Shown here: piece after piece, positions 24,164 to 36,000 of the stretch
Layout: each line of letters begins with the position of its first letter
Position numbering within the stretch: position 1 is the stretch's first letter
Source: Channallabes apus
Taxonomy: Eukaryota > Chordata > Actinopteri > Siluriformes > Clariidae
Direction of reading: 5' to 3'
Length of the DNA: 64,000 nucleotides
Assembly (NCBI GenBank): GCA_030522415.1
Contig: CM060104.1
Coordinates: 24,858,325-24,922,324 of the forward strand
Translations under genes and position numbers: made by a program
Notes under the pieces: model-generated
Databases searched by the model: none
What the model was told of the DNA's origin: nothing
The model's input: the letters and a program-made list of their open reading frames with translations, nothing else

Positions 24164-25411
24164 TCATGCATTCATGACCTCCAGACTGGACTATTGTAAT
24201 GCATTACTAGGTGGTTGTCCTGCATCCTCAATAAACAAGCTTCAGTTAATCCAAAATGCAGCTGCCAGGGTTCTCACTAGATCCAGAAAATATGATCATA
24301 TAACCCCAATATTATCATCCCTGCACTGGCTACCTGTTCAGTTTAGAATAAATTACAAAATAGTATTACTTACATACAAGGCCTTAAATGGTTTAGCTCC
24401 CACATACCTAACCAGTCTTCTGATACGCTACAATCCACCACGCGCCTTAAGATCACAAAACTCCGGACTTCTGGTAGTTCCCAGAATTTCAAAATCTACA
24501 AAAGGGGGAAGGGCTTTTTCATATTTAGCTCCAAAGCTTTGGAATAGCCTTCCAGACAGTGTTCGGGGAGCAGACACGGTTTCTCAGTTCAAAAGTAGAC
24601 TCAAGACGCATCTTTTTAATCTGGCATACACATAACTCATCCCAGTACTCATACTCCAGTACACCTATACCGAATGGCAACTACGCTAATTCTCCCCATC
24701 TGTTCTGTATTTCTCTACCCATCCCGAGGCATCGGGAGATTTTGCCAGCTTCAGTAGACAAAGGCCGACCCTGCGAGGTTCCTGAGGCATCCAGAGAAGG
24801 ACCAGCTCCAACTGGATTCAGCTTTATGATGGTTGGAGCTACACATGCTGCTCCTGTGCTTCCAGTGATCCAGACCTCATCTGCCCTCTGCACCTACTGA
24901 CTCGTCCCTATGCTGAACTGGTCTTCATGACAATTTAAATAATTTCTGTCATATTGAATTTTCACCTGCACAACACACAAGATGTTATATCATTTCTATC
25001 TGTTATCGCCCAAATGAGGATGGGTTCCCTGTTGAGTCTGGTCCCTCTCAAGGTTTCTTCCTAATGCCATCTCAGGGAGTTTTTCCTTGCCACCGTCGCC
25101 GTCACCCTTGGCTTGCTCATCAGAGAAATTTCATTCATTCGTCTCATTATTATCTGCACATTTTTCTCGCACATCCACACTTCCAATTATTTTCTTTTCT
25201 ATAATTATTATTATTTGTTTTTATTTATTTATTTTCTATTATAATTTTATTTATTTATTACTTTATATATAATTATTCTATATATATATATATATATATA
25301 AATTATTTTTTTTTTGGTTAAATTTCTTTAATTTTTGTGAAGCTGCTTTGAGACAATGACCATTGTTAAAAGCGCTATATAAATAAAATTGAATTGAATT
25401 GAATTGAATTA
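24164..25411 (+). mobile_element. L2-clade LINE, 5' truncated, plus strand
   Basis: Begins within the RT C-terminal part. The ORF 24174-24635 encodes SRLDYCNALLGGCPASSIN, the QNAAARVLTRSRKYDHITP motif, WLPVQFRINYK and LWNSLPDSVRGADTV. A 3' UTR of about 770 bp ends in a (gaatt)n tail at 25390-25411, the hallmark of this family. Inserted tail-first into a minus-strand copy of the same family. Confidence 0.88.
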
Positions 25412-25429
25412 AGGCATTACAATAGTCCA

Positions 25430-27246
25430 ACCTAGAAGTGATAAAAGCATGAACTAGTTTGTCTGCACCGTTTAGCGACAGTATATTTCTTATCTTGGCA
25501 ATATTTCTGAGGTGAAAGAATGCTATTCTGGTGATATTATCTACATGAGCTTCACATGAAAGGCTGGAATCTATAATCACGCCGAGGTCTTTTACTGTTG
25601 CACTTGATGGAACAGAAAGGCCATCTAAAGTTACGGTGTGATCTAAGATTTTACTTCTAGCTGTATGCGGTCCTATGACTAGAACTTCTGTCTTATCTGG
25701 ATTAAGCAGAAGGAAGTTAATTAGCATCCAATTTCTTATGTCCTGCACACATTGCTCAACTTTAGTTAGCTGTTTTTTCTCATCAGGTTTTGCTGAGACA
25801 TATACTGTACTGTAACTGTGTGTCGTCAGCATAACAATGAAAACTAATACCATGCTTACGGATTATGTTGCCCAGAGGAAGCATGTAAAGGGAGAAAAGC
25901 AGTGGGCCTAAAACTGAACCCTGCGGAACGCCAAACTCCACTAGAGAACATGCAGAATAATCACCATTTAAGTCTACATACTGATAACGATCGGTCAAAT
26001 AGGATCTGAGCCAGGAGAGGGCTGTACCCTTAATTCCTCCTACATTTTCTAATCTGTGAAGAAGAATAACATGATCAATGGTGTCAAAAGCTGCACTGAG
26101 GTCGAGTAATACAAGCATAGTTACACAACCCTGATCAGAGGCCAATAGGAGGTCATTTACTACTTTAACGAGTGCTGTTTCTGTGCTGTGATGAGGCCTA
26201 AATCCTGACTGATACAGTTCATGTATGCCATTTCTATGTAGATATGAGCATAGCTGCTCCGCTACTATCTTTTCCAGAATCTTAGAGATAAAGGGGAGGT
26301 TTGATATTGGCCTGTAATTGGACAGCTGACAGGGGTCGAGGTCAGGTTTCTTAATTATTGGTTTGATAACTGCTAATTTAAAAGATTTTGGAACATAACC
26401 AATGCTGAGTGAGGAATTAATTATTCTCAACAGCGGTTCTGTTATTACTGGTACTATCTGTTTAAGAAAATGTGTCGGTATAGGATCTAATATACAGGTT
26501 GATGAATTTGCAGAAGAGATGAGTGAAATTAGTTCATTCTCTTCAAGGGGAGTAAAGTATTTTAGGTTTGAATCTGACATGGCTAGGTTAACATCTGTAT
26601 CAATTACATTGTTTGGTTTCAAAGCCTCAATTTTATGCCTGATATTTACAATTTTATTATTAAAAAAGTTCATGAAGTCCTCACTATTGCATGATGATGT
26701 TGTGGAGATTTCTGTAGTGGTCTTATTTCTGGTTAATTTGGCTACGGTATTAAATAAAAACCTAGGATTATTTTTATTTTCTTCTATAAGAGTGGAGAGA
26801 TACGTTGATCTATCTACACTAAGAGCTTTCCTATAGTTCAGGATGCTCTCTTTCCATGCTATTTGAAATACTAACAATTTAGTTTGACGCCATTTACGCT
26901 CTAATTTCCGAGCAGTCTGTTTTAAAGTGCGCGTGTGATCGTTATACCAGGGAGCGAGTTTCTTATCTCTAATAATTTTTCTTTTAGCTGGAGCTACATT
27001 ATCTAAGGTACAACGAAATGTCGACTCTAAATATTCAGTCACCTGATCGAGTTCTGTGGGGTCAGACGGTGACCTAATCGAAGTTGGTAACTCTGGGAGA
27101 TTACTGATAAAACTCTGTGTGGTAGTTGATGTGAATGTACGTTTAATACAGTAGCGCGGTGCTGTGCGTACATTATCACTGTGACACACTTGAATGGAGA
27201 CAAGATAGCGATCTGAGATAATTTCAGACAGTGGAATTGTGAATAC
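25430..27246 (-). pseudogene. L2 ORF2: linker and reverse transcriptase
   Basis: 27189-25783 is open for 468 codons: [20 protein letters not shown] linker, [50 protein letters not shown] and CYADDTQL. A small insertion near 25806 shifts the frame right after the YADD box, and the RT continues at 25853-25412 with [26 protein letters not shown] and TSRLDYCNAL. Codons read on to 27246 up to the SINE. Non-functional. Confidence 0.88.
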
Positions 27247-27259
27247 ATTTCTTATACTT

Positions 27260-27637
27260 CATTCATTCATTCATCTTCTATACCGCTTTATCCTTATATA
27301 CAGGGTCGCGGGGGGCCTGGAGCCTATCCCAGGAGACTTCGGGCACTAGGCAGGGTACACCCTGGACAGCGTGCCAATCCATCGCAGGGCACACACACAT
27401 ACGCACATTCACACACTCATTCACACACTACGGTCAATTTGGGAATGCCAATTAGCCTAACCTGCATGTCTTTGGACTGTGGGAGGAAACCGGAGTACCC
27501 GGAGGAAACCCACCAAGCACGGGGAGAACATGCAAACTCCATGCACACAGAGACGGGAATCGAGCCTGGCCGGGGAATCGAACCCAGACCCTGGAGGTGC
27601 AAGGCGACAGTGCTAACCACTACACCACCGTGCCGCC
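27260..27637 (-). mobile_element. tRNA-derived SINE with 13-bp target duplication
   Basis: Flanked by atttcttatactt at 27247-27259 and 27638-27650. On the minus strand the head reads ggcggcacggtggtgtagtg followed by gttagcactg (A box) and gggttcgattccc (B box). A conserved body around 'tttggactgtgggaggaaac' follows, and the tail is an (atga)n repeat. It inserted into L2 ORF2 by target-primed reverse transcription. A second copy lies at 63755-64000. Confidence 0.92.
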
Positions 27638-27650
27638 ATTTCTTATACTT

Positions 27651-28219
27651 AATCCGAAAAATATTATTAAATCTAAAGTGTGACCTGCTTTATGAGTGGG
27701 TCCTACTACACACTGATTTACGCCTACGGAGTCCAGTATAGATATAAATGCTGTTCTCAGAGGGTCTTCTGGATTCTCAAAATGAATGTTAAAATCTCCA
27801 GCAATTAACACTTTGTCTACAGAAATGACCAGGTCTGAGATGAAATCTGCAAATTCACTAAGAAATTCAGAATACGGCCCTGGAGGTCTGTAAATTATAA
27901 TTAGTGGAATCGACTGAGCTGATTTAATATACTTAAATAGACTTATGTTACTATAGAGAATTTCAAATGAGTTAAATTTGTGTCGGTGTTTTTGTACGAT
28001 AGACAGATTATCATTATGAATAACTGCGACGCCTCCTCCTCTACCAGTTAACCGAGGCTGGTGTATGTAGCTGTATCCAGGAGGACTAGCTTCATTTAGA
28101 GCTACATACTCGTCCTGTTTAACCCATGTTTCAGTTAAACAGAGTATATTAAACGCCTGATCTGTGATAATTTCATTAACAATAACCGCTTTTGATGCGA
28201 GAGATCTAATTTTTAACAA
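27651..28219 (-). pseudogene. L2 ORF2: AP endonuclease domain
   Basis: Contains NILCLTETW (catalytic Glu), GRGGGVAVIH, PLIIIYRPPG, VLIAGDFNIH (the D-x-N motif) and GHTLDLII near the end. This is the APE-type endonuclease that nicks the target DNA. It is separated from the RT by the SINE insertion. The start of ORF2 upstream of 28219 is decayed. Confidence 0.88.
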
Positions 28220-28466
28220 TCCTAGCTTCAGATCAGAGGTGCCGGCTGCGCATTCAGTATGATCCGAGTTTGTGGTCTTTAATTAAATTATGTTAATTAA
28301 ATGAAATTAAATGATTAAAACAGACTTTCTGTGTCTTTCTACATTTTTGCTTAGATCGGGGAACAGACACAGTCTCAATATGGTGAACCCTGAGTGACGA
28401 CTCTATGCAGCTAGCAGACGGTTGGTTTAGCCTGTCTGTCTGCTCCCTGGCCTGGGCTCTGGATTG

Positions 28467-29311
28467 TCACCGATTAACTAGACCTCTACTGAGACTATGA
28501 GCTATACTACAGGAAATGAGAGCAGCACCTTCCCGAGTGGGATGGACACCGTCCCGCCCTAACAGGCCAGCTTTGCCCTCAAAGGTCTTCCAATTGTCTA
28601 TGTAGCCCACATTATTTTCGGAGCACCACCTGGACATCCAGCGGTTCAGCGACCATAACCTGCTGTAAGCTATGTCACCACGTCTCATTGGGATGGGACC
28701 AGAGCATATTACTTCATCAGACATCGCCTTCGCTAATTTAAACACTTCTGTAAAGTTACTCTTACTAACCTCTGACTGACGAAGGCGTACTGTATATCGT
28801 TAGCTCCAGCATGTACGACTATCTTAGAGAACCTGTGCTGTCCTAGAGCCCTAAGATTACCTGCTATGTCCGGTGCTCTGGCTCCCAGGATACACCTAAC
28901 CACTTCCGCTGGCGCCCCTAAAGGTCTAGCTAATGTCACGTGTCTCAGTATAGAGTCTCCTATAACCAGAGCTCTTTCAGGTTTCTCAGCGGGTGCATCA
29001 CTGAGGAGAGCAAACCTGTTGAACACGTGAGGCGCAGAGGAGGTGTGCTCCGGTGGGCTAGCCTTAGCGTTAGCTTTGGCTGAACGAGTATGCCGCCGAG
29101 TCGTCACCCACTCGCCCCGCTGTGAGGGCTCTAATGCCGGAGTCGGGGGCTGTTTATCTCCGCCTGTGGCACCCAGACTGTCCGCTACAGGAATAACGCT
29201 GCTCTCACACTGTCTAACACTCTCTAAAGTCTGGATGCGCTCCTCTAATGCTGATATCTTCTCCGTCAGAGTGCTCACTAACACAAAACCTATCACAAAT
29301 AAGATTATCAC
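28467..29311 (-). pseudogene. L2 ORF1: coiled coil plus SGNH esterase, frameshifted
   Basis: The N-terminal hydrophobic stretch and short coiled coil (ISALEERIQTLESV) are followed by a Ser/Pro-rich linker and an SGNH-hydrolase-like domain: VIGDSILRH (nucleophile Ser), VVHAGANDI (G-x-N-D block) and GRDGVHPTREG (catalytic Asp and His). Esterase domains in ORF1 are known for CR1/L2 elements. A frameshift near 28740 separates the GAND block from the DGVH block. Confidence 0.85.
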
Positions 29312-29541
29312 TAATGACGGAGGAAGAATGTCTAAACATCCTGCACTCTACACACTGAACAAGCTGAACGGTAGACATTATAACGTACCTCTGTGTCGGA
29401 GTTTTAGTTGTTTGGAGATGAATTCCGTTTGTTGTTCTTAGACGAGGAAACTCGCACGTTCTCCAAAAATCGCAGAAAAAAGGCGAAGCCGAATAGTATG
29501 GAGATGTGAAAGCTAGTTGCTATTAATATTATTATTGTATA

Positions 29542-31161
29542 CAGTGGTGTGAAAAACTATTTGCCCCCCTCCTGATTTCTTATTCTTTTGCATGTTTGTC
29601 ACACAAAATGTTCCTGATCATCAAACGCATTTAACTATTAGTCAAAGATAACACAAGTAAACACAAAATGCAGTTTTTAAATGAGGGGTTTTATTATTTA
29701 GGGAGAAAAAAAATCCAAACCTACATGGCCCTGTGTGAAAAAGTAATTGCCCCCTGAACCTAATAACTGGTTGGGCCACCCTTAGCAGCAGTAACTGCAA
29801 TCAAGCGTTTGCGATAACTTGCAATGAGTCTTTTACAGCACTCTGGAGGAATTTTGGCCCACTCATCTTTGCAGAATTGTTGTAATTCAGCTTTATTTGA
29901 GGGTTTTCTAGCATGAACCGCCTTTTTAAGGTCATGCCACAACATCTCAATAGGATTCAGGTCAGGACTTTGACTAGGCCACTCCAAAGTCTTCATTTTG
30001 TTTTTCTTCAGCCATTCAGAGGTGGATTTGCTGGTGTGTTTTGGGTCATTGTCCTGCTGCAGCACCCAAGATCGCTTCAGCTTGAGTTGACGAACAGATG
30101 GCCGGACATTCTCCTTCAGGATTTTTTGGTAGACAGTAGAATTCATGGTTCCATCTATCACAGCAAGCCTTCCAGGTCCTGAAGCAGCAAAACAACCCCA
30201 GACCATCACACTTTCACCACCATATTTTACTGTTGATATGATGTTCTTTTTCTGAAATGCTGTGTTACTTTTACGCCAGATGTAACGGGACATGCACCTT
30301 CCAAAAAGTTCAACTTTTGTCTCGTCGGTCCACAAGGTATTTTCCCAAAAGTCATGGCAATCATTGAGATGTGTTTTAGCAAAATTGAGACGAGCCTTAA
30401 TGTTCTTTTTGCTTAAAAGTGGTTTGCGCCTTGGAAATCTGCCATGCAGGCCGTTTTTGCCCAGTCTCTTTCTTATGGTGGAGTCGTGAACACTGACCTT
30501 AATTGAGGCAAGTGAGGCCTGCAGTTCTTTAGATGTTGTCCTGGGGTCTTTTGTGGCCTCTCGGATGAGTTGTCTCTGTGCTCTTGGGGTAATTTTGGTC
30601 GGCCGGCCACTCCTGGGAAGGTTCACCACCGTTCCATGTTTTTGCCATTTGTGGATAATGGCTCTCACTGTGGTTCGCTGGAGTCCCAAAGCTTTAGAAA
30701 TGGCTTTATAACCTTTACCAGACTGATAGATCTCAATTACTTTTGTTCTCATTTGTTCCTGAATTTCTTTGGATCTTGGCATGATGTCTAGCTTTTGAGG
30801 TGCTTTTGGTCTACTTCTCTGTGTCAGGTAGCTCCTATTTAAGTGATTTCTTGATTGAAACAGGTGTGGCAGTAATCAGGCCTGGGGGTGACTACAGAAA
30901 TTGAACTCAGGTTTGATAAACCACAGTTAAGTTATTTTTTAACAAGGAGGGCAATCACTTTTTCACACAGGGCCATGTAGATTTGGAGTTTTTTTTCTCC
31001 CTTAATAACGTAAACCTTCATTTAAAAACTGCATTTTGTGTTCAATTATGTTATCTTTGACTAATAGTTAATGGTTTTTGTTGAGCAGAAACATTTAAGT
31101 GTGACAAACATGCAAAAGAATAAGAAATCAGGAAGGGGGCAAATAGTTTTTCACACCACTG
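29542..31161 (-). mobile_element. Tc1/mariner element, copy 3 (intact transposase)
   Basis: Left end cagtggtgtgaaaaactatt preceded by TA (29540-29541). The right end is its complement, followed by TG rather than TA, so one target base has changed. Length 1620 bp. Long inverted repeats include the inner 'tgtgaaaaagt.attgccc' motif, i.e. two transposase-binding sites per end. Carries the uninterrupted transposase 29760-30782. Confidence 0.94.
29760..30782 (-). CDS. Tc1 transposase, intact 340 aa
   Basis: Full-length frame of the usual Tc1 size. Order: bipartite DNA-binding region with helix-turn-helix GYKAISKALGLQRTTVR, GRPTKITPRAQRQL hook, then the catalytic domain with Asp in NTLWTDET, Asp in LQQDNDPKH and Glu in SPDLNPIEMLWHDLK (DD34E spacing). 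The C-terminus is AAKGGPTSY. No stop or frameshift. Whether it is active cannot be judged by eye; the other two copies have a 14-aa deletion and stop codons. Confidence 0.94.
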   Translation of the reverse strand: MPRSKEIQEQMRTKVIEIYQSGKGYKAISKALGLQRTTVRAIIHKWQKHGTVVNLPRSGRPTKITPRAQRQLIREATKDPRTTSKELQASLASIKVSVHDSTIRKRLGKNGLHGRFPRRKPLLSKKNIKARLNFAKTHLNDCHDFWENTLWTDETKVELFGRCMSRYIWRKSNTAFQKKNIISTVKYGGESVMVWGCFAASGPGRLAVIDGTMNSTVYQKILKENVRPSVRQLKLKRSWVLQQDNDPKHTSKSTSEWLKKNKMKTLEWPSQSPDLNPIEMLWHDLKKAVHARKPSNKAELQQFCKDEWAKIPPECCKRLIASYRKRLIAVTAAKGGPTSY

Positions 31162-32760
31162 TGAATTAAAAGGCTATGTAATTTAAATGCTGATACAAAC
31201 GAGAAGCTTTGGCGGCAACGATACAAAAACAGGAAGCTACGTCACCAACAGGAAGAATCACAAACCTGTGCGACCCACAGTGTTTTTATTTAAAAAATTT
31301 TAATGTCAGGACTGTTTAATATTGTTTCCGCCTTGCCGTGCCTGGTTTGTACGTGCGCATCCCAGCGGGGTAAAATGTAATTTGATGGTCCGCGCGGCCT
31401 ATTTCTGTCAGAGTCGCGCAGTGCTGCCCAGTGGCTCGCGCAGGTTTGTGATTCGAGCAGCGATGCTCAAGTTGGTCCTACGTTAAACCGTTATTGTGGC
31501 ACTATGGTTCCACTTTTTCTACCGGCCCCCAACTGATGTTATTTTAAATTTACTTGTATTAATGATCCATTTATAAACTTAATTCACATAATTCACTCCT
31601 GGGATGAACATGTGTGAATAGTTCAGAGAGAGCGCCACCTGTAGGATTACAAAGAAACGGTGATGTTCTACCACCTCAAATGTCTCGATAGTCTCAAAAC
31701 TCAACGTGAGTTCAATGTGATTAACTAATTAATGCTGGTGTTATGAGACTGGTGTAAGTGTGTGTAATGAAAAAAACTAAATAACATTGTGGTAATTCAA
31801 GTGTATTGAAAAAAATGAAAGAATGAAATAAAGGGATTTGCTATTTGTTCTTCACATTTCCTTTCTGTTCTAGCTCTTCACTTAATTTTCAAAGATTCAG
31901 AGATGGTGATTATTTCCATTAAAAAAAATTTTATACAGTGGATTTTTAAACACACACACACACGCCTGTCAATGATGAATGCAACAGTACTAGCAGATGC
32001 ATGTCCATATCAGTTGCTGCTTGCGATGTATTGATCTAGTTGCTACACAAATGTTGTCCACTAGATGGCAGGACAGCGAGCCCTTGAATTAAGCTTCATA
32101 AAATGAACCTTTTGGTGAAACTATTGGCTGGAAGCCTCGACTTCACCTCAGCATCACCAGCCAGAAGTTTTTTTTAAGACTCTGATCTATTGTACACCTG
32201 GAGAACCTGGCAGACTCAGGACCTCCCAGGCTCATGAACATCTGGAGATTCCTCAGGGAGAGAGTGGAATGTGTGGCAGCTGAAGCAGAAGACTATGACC
32301 TGGTGTGACACGCTGATCTGCTGCCACCTTCAGTCCGCTGAGGGAACTGCTTGAGTCAGTGAGTGAGTGAATGAACCACACGGTGAAAGTAAATTATTGT
32401 GATTGGTTTCATTTGTGGGGCTTTTCTGGGGGAAAAGTCCGGTTTCCAAAATCAATCAATCAATCAGTCAGTCAGTCAATCTCTCTGTCAGGTGAAAGTC
32501 TACACACTCCAGTGAGATTAAACACTGAAGAGAAGCTCAGGAAGGTCTTCAGGACCTCCAAAGTCCCCAGAATGGCACTCTCAAGTCTCTTAAATTCAGA
32601 GTATTTAATCGAGTTTAAATTCTAAGCTGTTAAGGCCGGGGGGATTTACTGGGGGTAATTAGAGCCGCTGGTGTCTGGGGCAGGAAGGCGTTAATATTTA
32701 GGGCAGCGAAGTGTTACACTGAGGGGCAGCAGAATGTTTGGGAGGGGACATTATAGAAGG
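31162..32760. other. Unclassified region with one inverted repeat
   Basis: Arms at 31255-31280 (gaatcacaaacctgtgcgac) and 31429-31454 are near-complementary and could bound a small fold-back element. Otherwise AT-rich sequence, a short (CA)n at 31951-31962 and short runs of 'caat' and 'cagt' near 32455-32480. A 38-codon open stretch at about 32190-32308 is noted under findings. No gene recognised. Confidence 0.4.
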
Positions 32761-32761
32761 G

Positions 32762-32769
32762 TATAAAAG
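32762..32769 (+). promoter_or_regulatory. Candidate TATA box of the second gene
   Basis: tataaaag sits in a G-rich context ('gaagggtataaaagtgagagg'), about 120 bp before a strong splice donor and at the edge of otherwise repeat-free sequence. Transcription would start near 32790-32800. Inference from sequence only. Confidence 0.45.
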
Positions 32770-32791
32770 TGAGAGGAGTAATATTATCTTC

Positions 32792-32883
32792 CCCTGGGGT
32801 TCTGGACCTGGACCTGGAGGAGCAGCAGACTAAAAAAGGAGAGAGAGAGAGAGAGAGGGTGATAATCTGCTGTGAAGTATTTG
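32792..32883 (+). other. Candidate non-coding first exon (5' UTR)
   Basis: Lies about 30 bp downstream of the TATA-like box and ends at a near-consensus donor ttg|gtgagta (32884). It includes a short (GA)n and has no ATG. The next plausible acceptor with an ATG-bearing exon is 50506, so it may be the first exon of the same gene, with the hexamer array and the retrovirus inside intron 1. The start is approximate. Confidence 0.4.
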
Positions 32884-32970
32884 GTGAGTAGATCAAATAT
32901 TTTGTTCTTCATTTTATTTTATTTACATGAGTTTGTACTTATATCCGTATTCTACCTTGTGTGTGTGTGT

Positions 32971-33031
<61 letters not shown>

Positions 33032-33087
33032 TGTGATTTTATTAATTCAGTGCTGCTCCATTTAGTTTTTATTTATCTTTTAGATAG

Positions 33088-36000
33088 TTGTTAGTGTCAG
33101 TGTCAGTGTTAGTGTGTGTTAGTGTGTGTTAGTGTCAGTGTTAGTGTGTTAGTGTCAGTGTTAGTGTGTGTTAGTGTCAGTGTTAGTGTGTGTCAGTGTT
33201 AGTGTGTGTTAGTGTTAGTGTGTGTTAGTGTCAGTGTGTGTTAGTGTCAGTGTTAGTGTGTTAGTGTCAGTGTTAGTGTGTTAGTGTCAGTGTTAGTGTG
33301 TTAATGTCAGTGTTAGTGTGTGTTAGTGTCAGTGTTAGTGTGTGTTAGTGTCAGTGTTAGTGTGTGTTAGTGTCAGTGTGTGTCAGTGTTAGTGTCAGTG
33401 TTAGTGTCAGTGTTAGTGTGGTAGTGTCAGTGTTAGTGTGTGTTAGTGTCAGTGTTAGTGTCAGTGTTTGTGTGTGTTAGTGTCAGTGTTTGTGTGTTAG
33501 TGTCAGTGTTTGTGTGTTAGTGTCAGTGTTTGTGTGTTAGTGTCAGTGTTTGTGTGTTAGTGTCAGTGTTTGTGTGTTAGTGTCAGTGTTAGTGTGTGTT
33601 AGAGTCAGTGTGTGTTAGTGTCAGTGTTAGTGTGTGTTAGTGTCAGTGTTAGTGTGTGTTGGTGTCAGTGTTTGTGTGTGTTAGTGTCAGTGTGTGTTAG
33701 TGTGTTAGTGTCAGTGTTAGTGTCAGTGTTAGTGTGTTAGTGTCAGTGTTAGTGTGTTAGTGTCAGTGTTTGTGTGTTAGTGTCAGTGTTAGTGTGTGTT
33801 AGAGTCAGTGTGTGTTAGTGTCAGTGTTAGTGTGTGTTAGTGTCAGTGTTAGTGTGTGTTGGTGTCAGTGTTTGTGTGTGTTAGTGTCAGTGTGTGTTAG
33901 TGTGTTAGTGTCAGTGTTAGTGTCAGTGTTAGTGTGTTAGTGTCAGTGTTAGTGTGTTAGTGTCAGTGTTAGTGTGTGTTAGTGTCAGTGTTAGTGTCAG
34001 TGTTAGTGTGTGTTAGTGTCAGTGTGTGTCAGTGTTAGTGTCAGTGTTAGTGTCAGTGTTAGTGTGGTAGTGTCAGTGTTAGTGTGGTAGTGTCAGTGTT
34101 AGTGTGTGTTAGTGTCAGTGTTAGTGTCAGTGTTTGTGTGTGTCAGTGTTTGTGTGTGTTAGTGTCAGTGTTTGTGTGTTAGTGTCAGTGTTTGTGTGTT
34201 AGTGTCAGTGTTTGTGTGTTAGTGTCAGTGTTTGTGTGTTAGTGTCAGTGTTTGTGTGTTAGTGTCAGTGTTAGTGTGTGTTAGAGTCAGTGTGTGTTAG
34301 TGTCAGTGTTAGTGTGTGTTAGTGTCAGTGTTAGTGTGTGTTGGTGTCAGTGTTAGTGTCAGTGTTAGTGTGTTAGTGTCAGTGTTAGTGTGTTAGTGTC
34401 AGTGTTAGTGTGGTAGTGTCAGTGTTAGTGTGGTAGTGTCAGTGTTAGTGTGGTAGTGTGTGTTAGTGTCAGTGTTAGTGTCAGTGTTTGTGAGTGTTAG
34501 TGTCAGTGTTTGTGTGTGTTAGTGTCAGTGTTTGTGTGTGTTAGTGTCAGTGTTTGTGTGTGTTAGTGTCAGTGTTTGTGTGTGTTAGTGTCAGTGTTTG
34601 TGTGTGTTAGTGTCAGTGTTTGTGTGTGTTAGTGTCAGTGTTTGTGTGTGTTAGTGTCAGGGTTAGTGTGTGTTAGTGTCAATGTTTGTGTGTTAGTGTC
34701 AGTGTTAGTGTGTGTCAGTGTTAGTGTTAGTGTGTGTTAGAGTCAGTGTGTGTCAGTGTTAGTTTTAGTGTGTGTTAGTGTCAGTGTTAGTGTGTGTTGG
34801 TGTCAATGTTAATGTGTTAGTGTCAGTGTTAGTGTGTTAGTGTCAGTGTTAGTGTTAGTGTGTGTCAGTGTTAGTGTGTGTCAGTGTTAGTGTTAGTTAG
34901 TGTCAGTGTTAGTGTCAGTGTTAGTGTGTGTCAGTGTCAGTGTCAGTGTGTGTTAGTGTCAGTGTGTGTTAGTGTCAGTGTGTGTTAGTGTCAGTGTTAG
35001 TGTGTTAGTGTCAGTGTTAGTGTGTTAGTGTCAGTGTTAGTGTGTTAGTGTCAGTGTTAGTGTGTTAGTGTCAGTGTTAGTGTCAGTGTTAGTGTGTGTC
35101 AGTGTTAGTGTGTGTCAGTGTTAGTGTGTGTCAGTGTTAGTGTGTGTTAGTGTCAGTGTTAGTGTGTGTTAGAGTCAGTGTCAGTGTGTGTTAGTGTCAG
35201 TGTGTGTTAGTGTCAGTGTGTGTTAGTGTCAGTGTGTGTTAGTGTCAGTGTTAGTGTCAGTGTTAGTGTGTTAGTTTGTGTTAGAGTTTGTGTTAGTGTC
35301 AGTGTTAGTGTCAGTGTTAGTGTCAGTGTTAGTGTCAGTGTCAGTGTGTGTTAGTGTCAGTGTGTGTTAGTGTCAGTGTTAGTGTCAGTGTTAGTGTGTG
35401 TTAGTGTCAGTGTTAGTGTCAGTGTTAGTGTGTGTCAGTGTCAGTGTGTGTTAGTGTCAGTGTGTGTTAGTGTCAGTGTGTGTTAGTGTCAGTGTGTGTT
35501 AGTGTCAGTGTCAGTGTGGTAGTGTCAGTGTTAGTGTTAGTGTCAGTGTTAGTGTGTGTTAGTGTGTTAGTGTCAGTGTTAGTGTGTTAGTGTCAGTGTT
35601 AGTGTGTTAGTGTGTGTTAGTGTTAGTGTGTTAGTGTGTGTTAGTGTTAGTGTCAGTGTGTGTTAGTGTTAGTGTCAGTGTGTGTTAGTGTTAGTGTCAG
35701 TGTGTCAGTGTTAGTGTCAGTGTTAGTGTGTTAGTGTCAGTGTTAGTGTTAGTGTCAGTGTTAGTGTCAGTGTCAGTGTGTGTCAGTGTTAGTGTCAGTG
35801 TTTGTGTCAGTGTTAGTGTCAGTGTTAGTGTGTGTTAGTGTCAGTGTTAGTGTCAGTGTGTGTCAGTGTCAGTGTCAGTGTCAGTGTGTGTTAGTGTCAG
35901 TGTGTGTTAGTGTCAGTGTGTGTCAGTGTCAGTGTGTGTTAGTGTCAGTGTGTGTTAGTGTCAGTGTCAGTGTTAGTGTGGTAGTGTCAGTGTTAGTGTG

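Larger units (their letters stand above)
25412..29515 (-). mobile_element. Near full-length L2 LINE (5' half) with ORF1 and ORF2
   Basis: On the minus strand, 5' to 3': ORF1 with coiled coil and SGNH esterase (29311-28467, frameshifted), then ORF2 with APE endonuclease (28219-27651), a SINE insertion (27260-27637), and the RT (27246-25412). The copy is then cut by the plus-strand L2 at 24164-25411 and continues at 24005-24163. The 5' end near 29515 abuts the Tc1 element at 29542. Confidence 0.88.

Noticed and set aside
24005..29515. 5' inversion by twin priming of one L2 insertion
   Set aside because: In twin priming the inverted 5' piece lies upstream of the 3' piece; here it lies beyond the tail, and a further minus-strand piece is found on the other side, so a nested insertion fits better.
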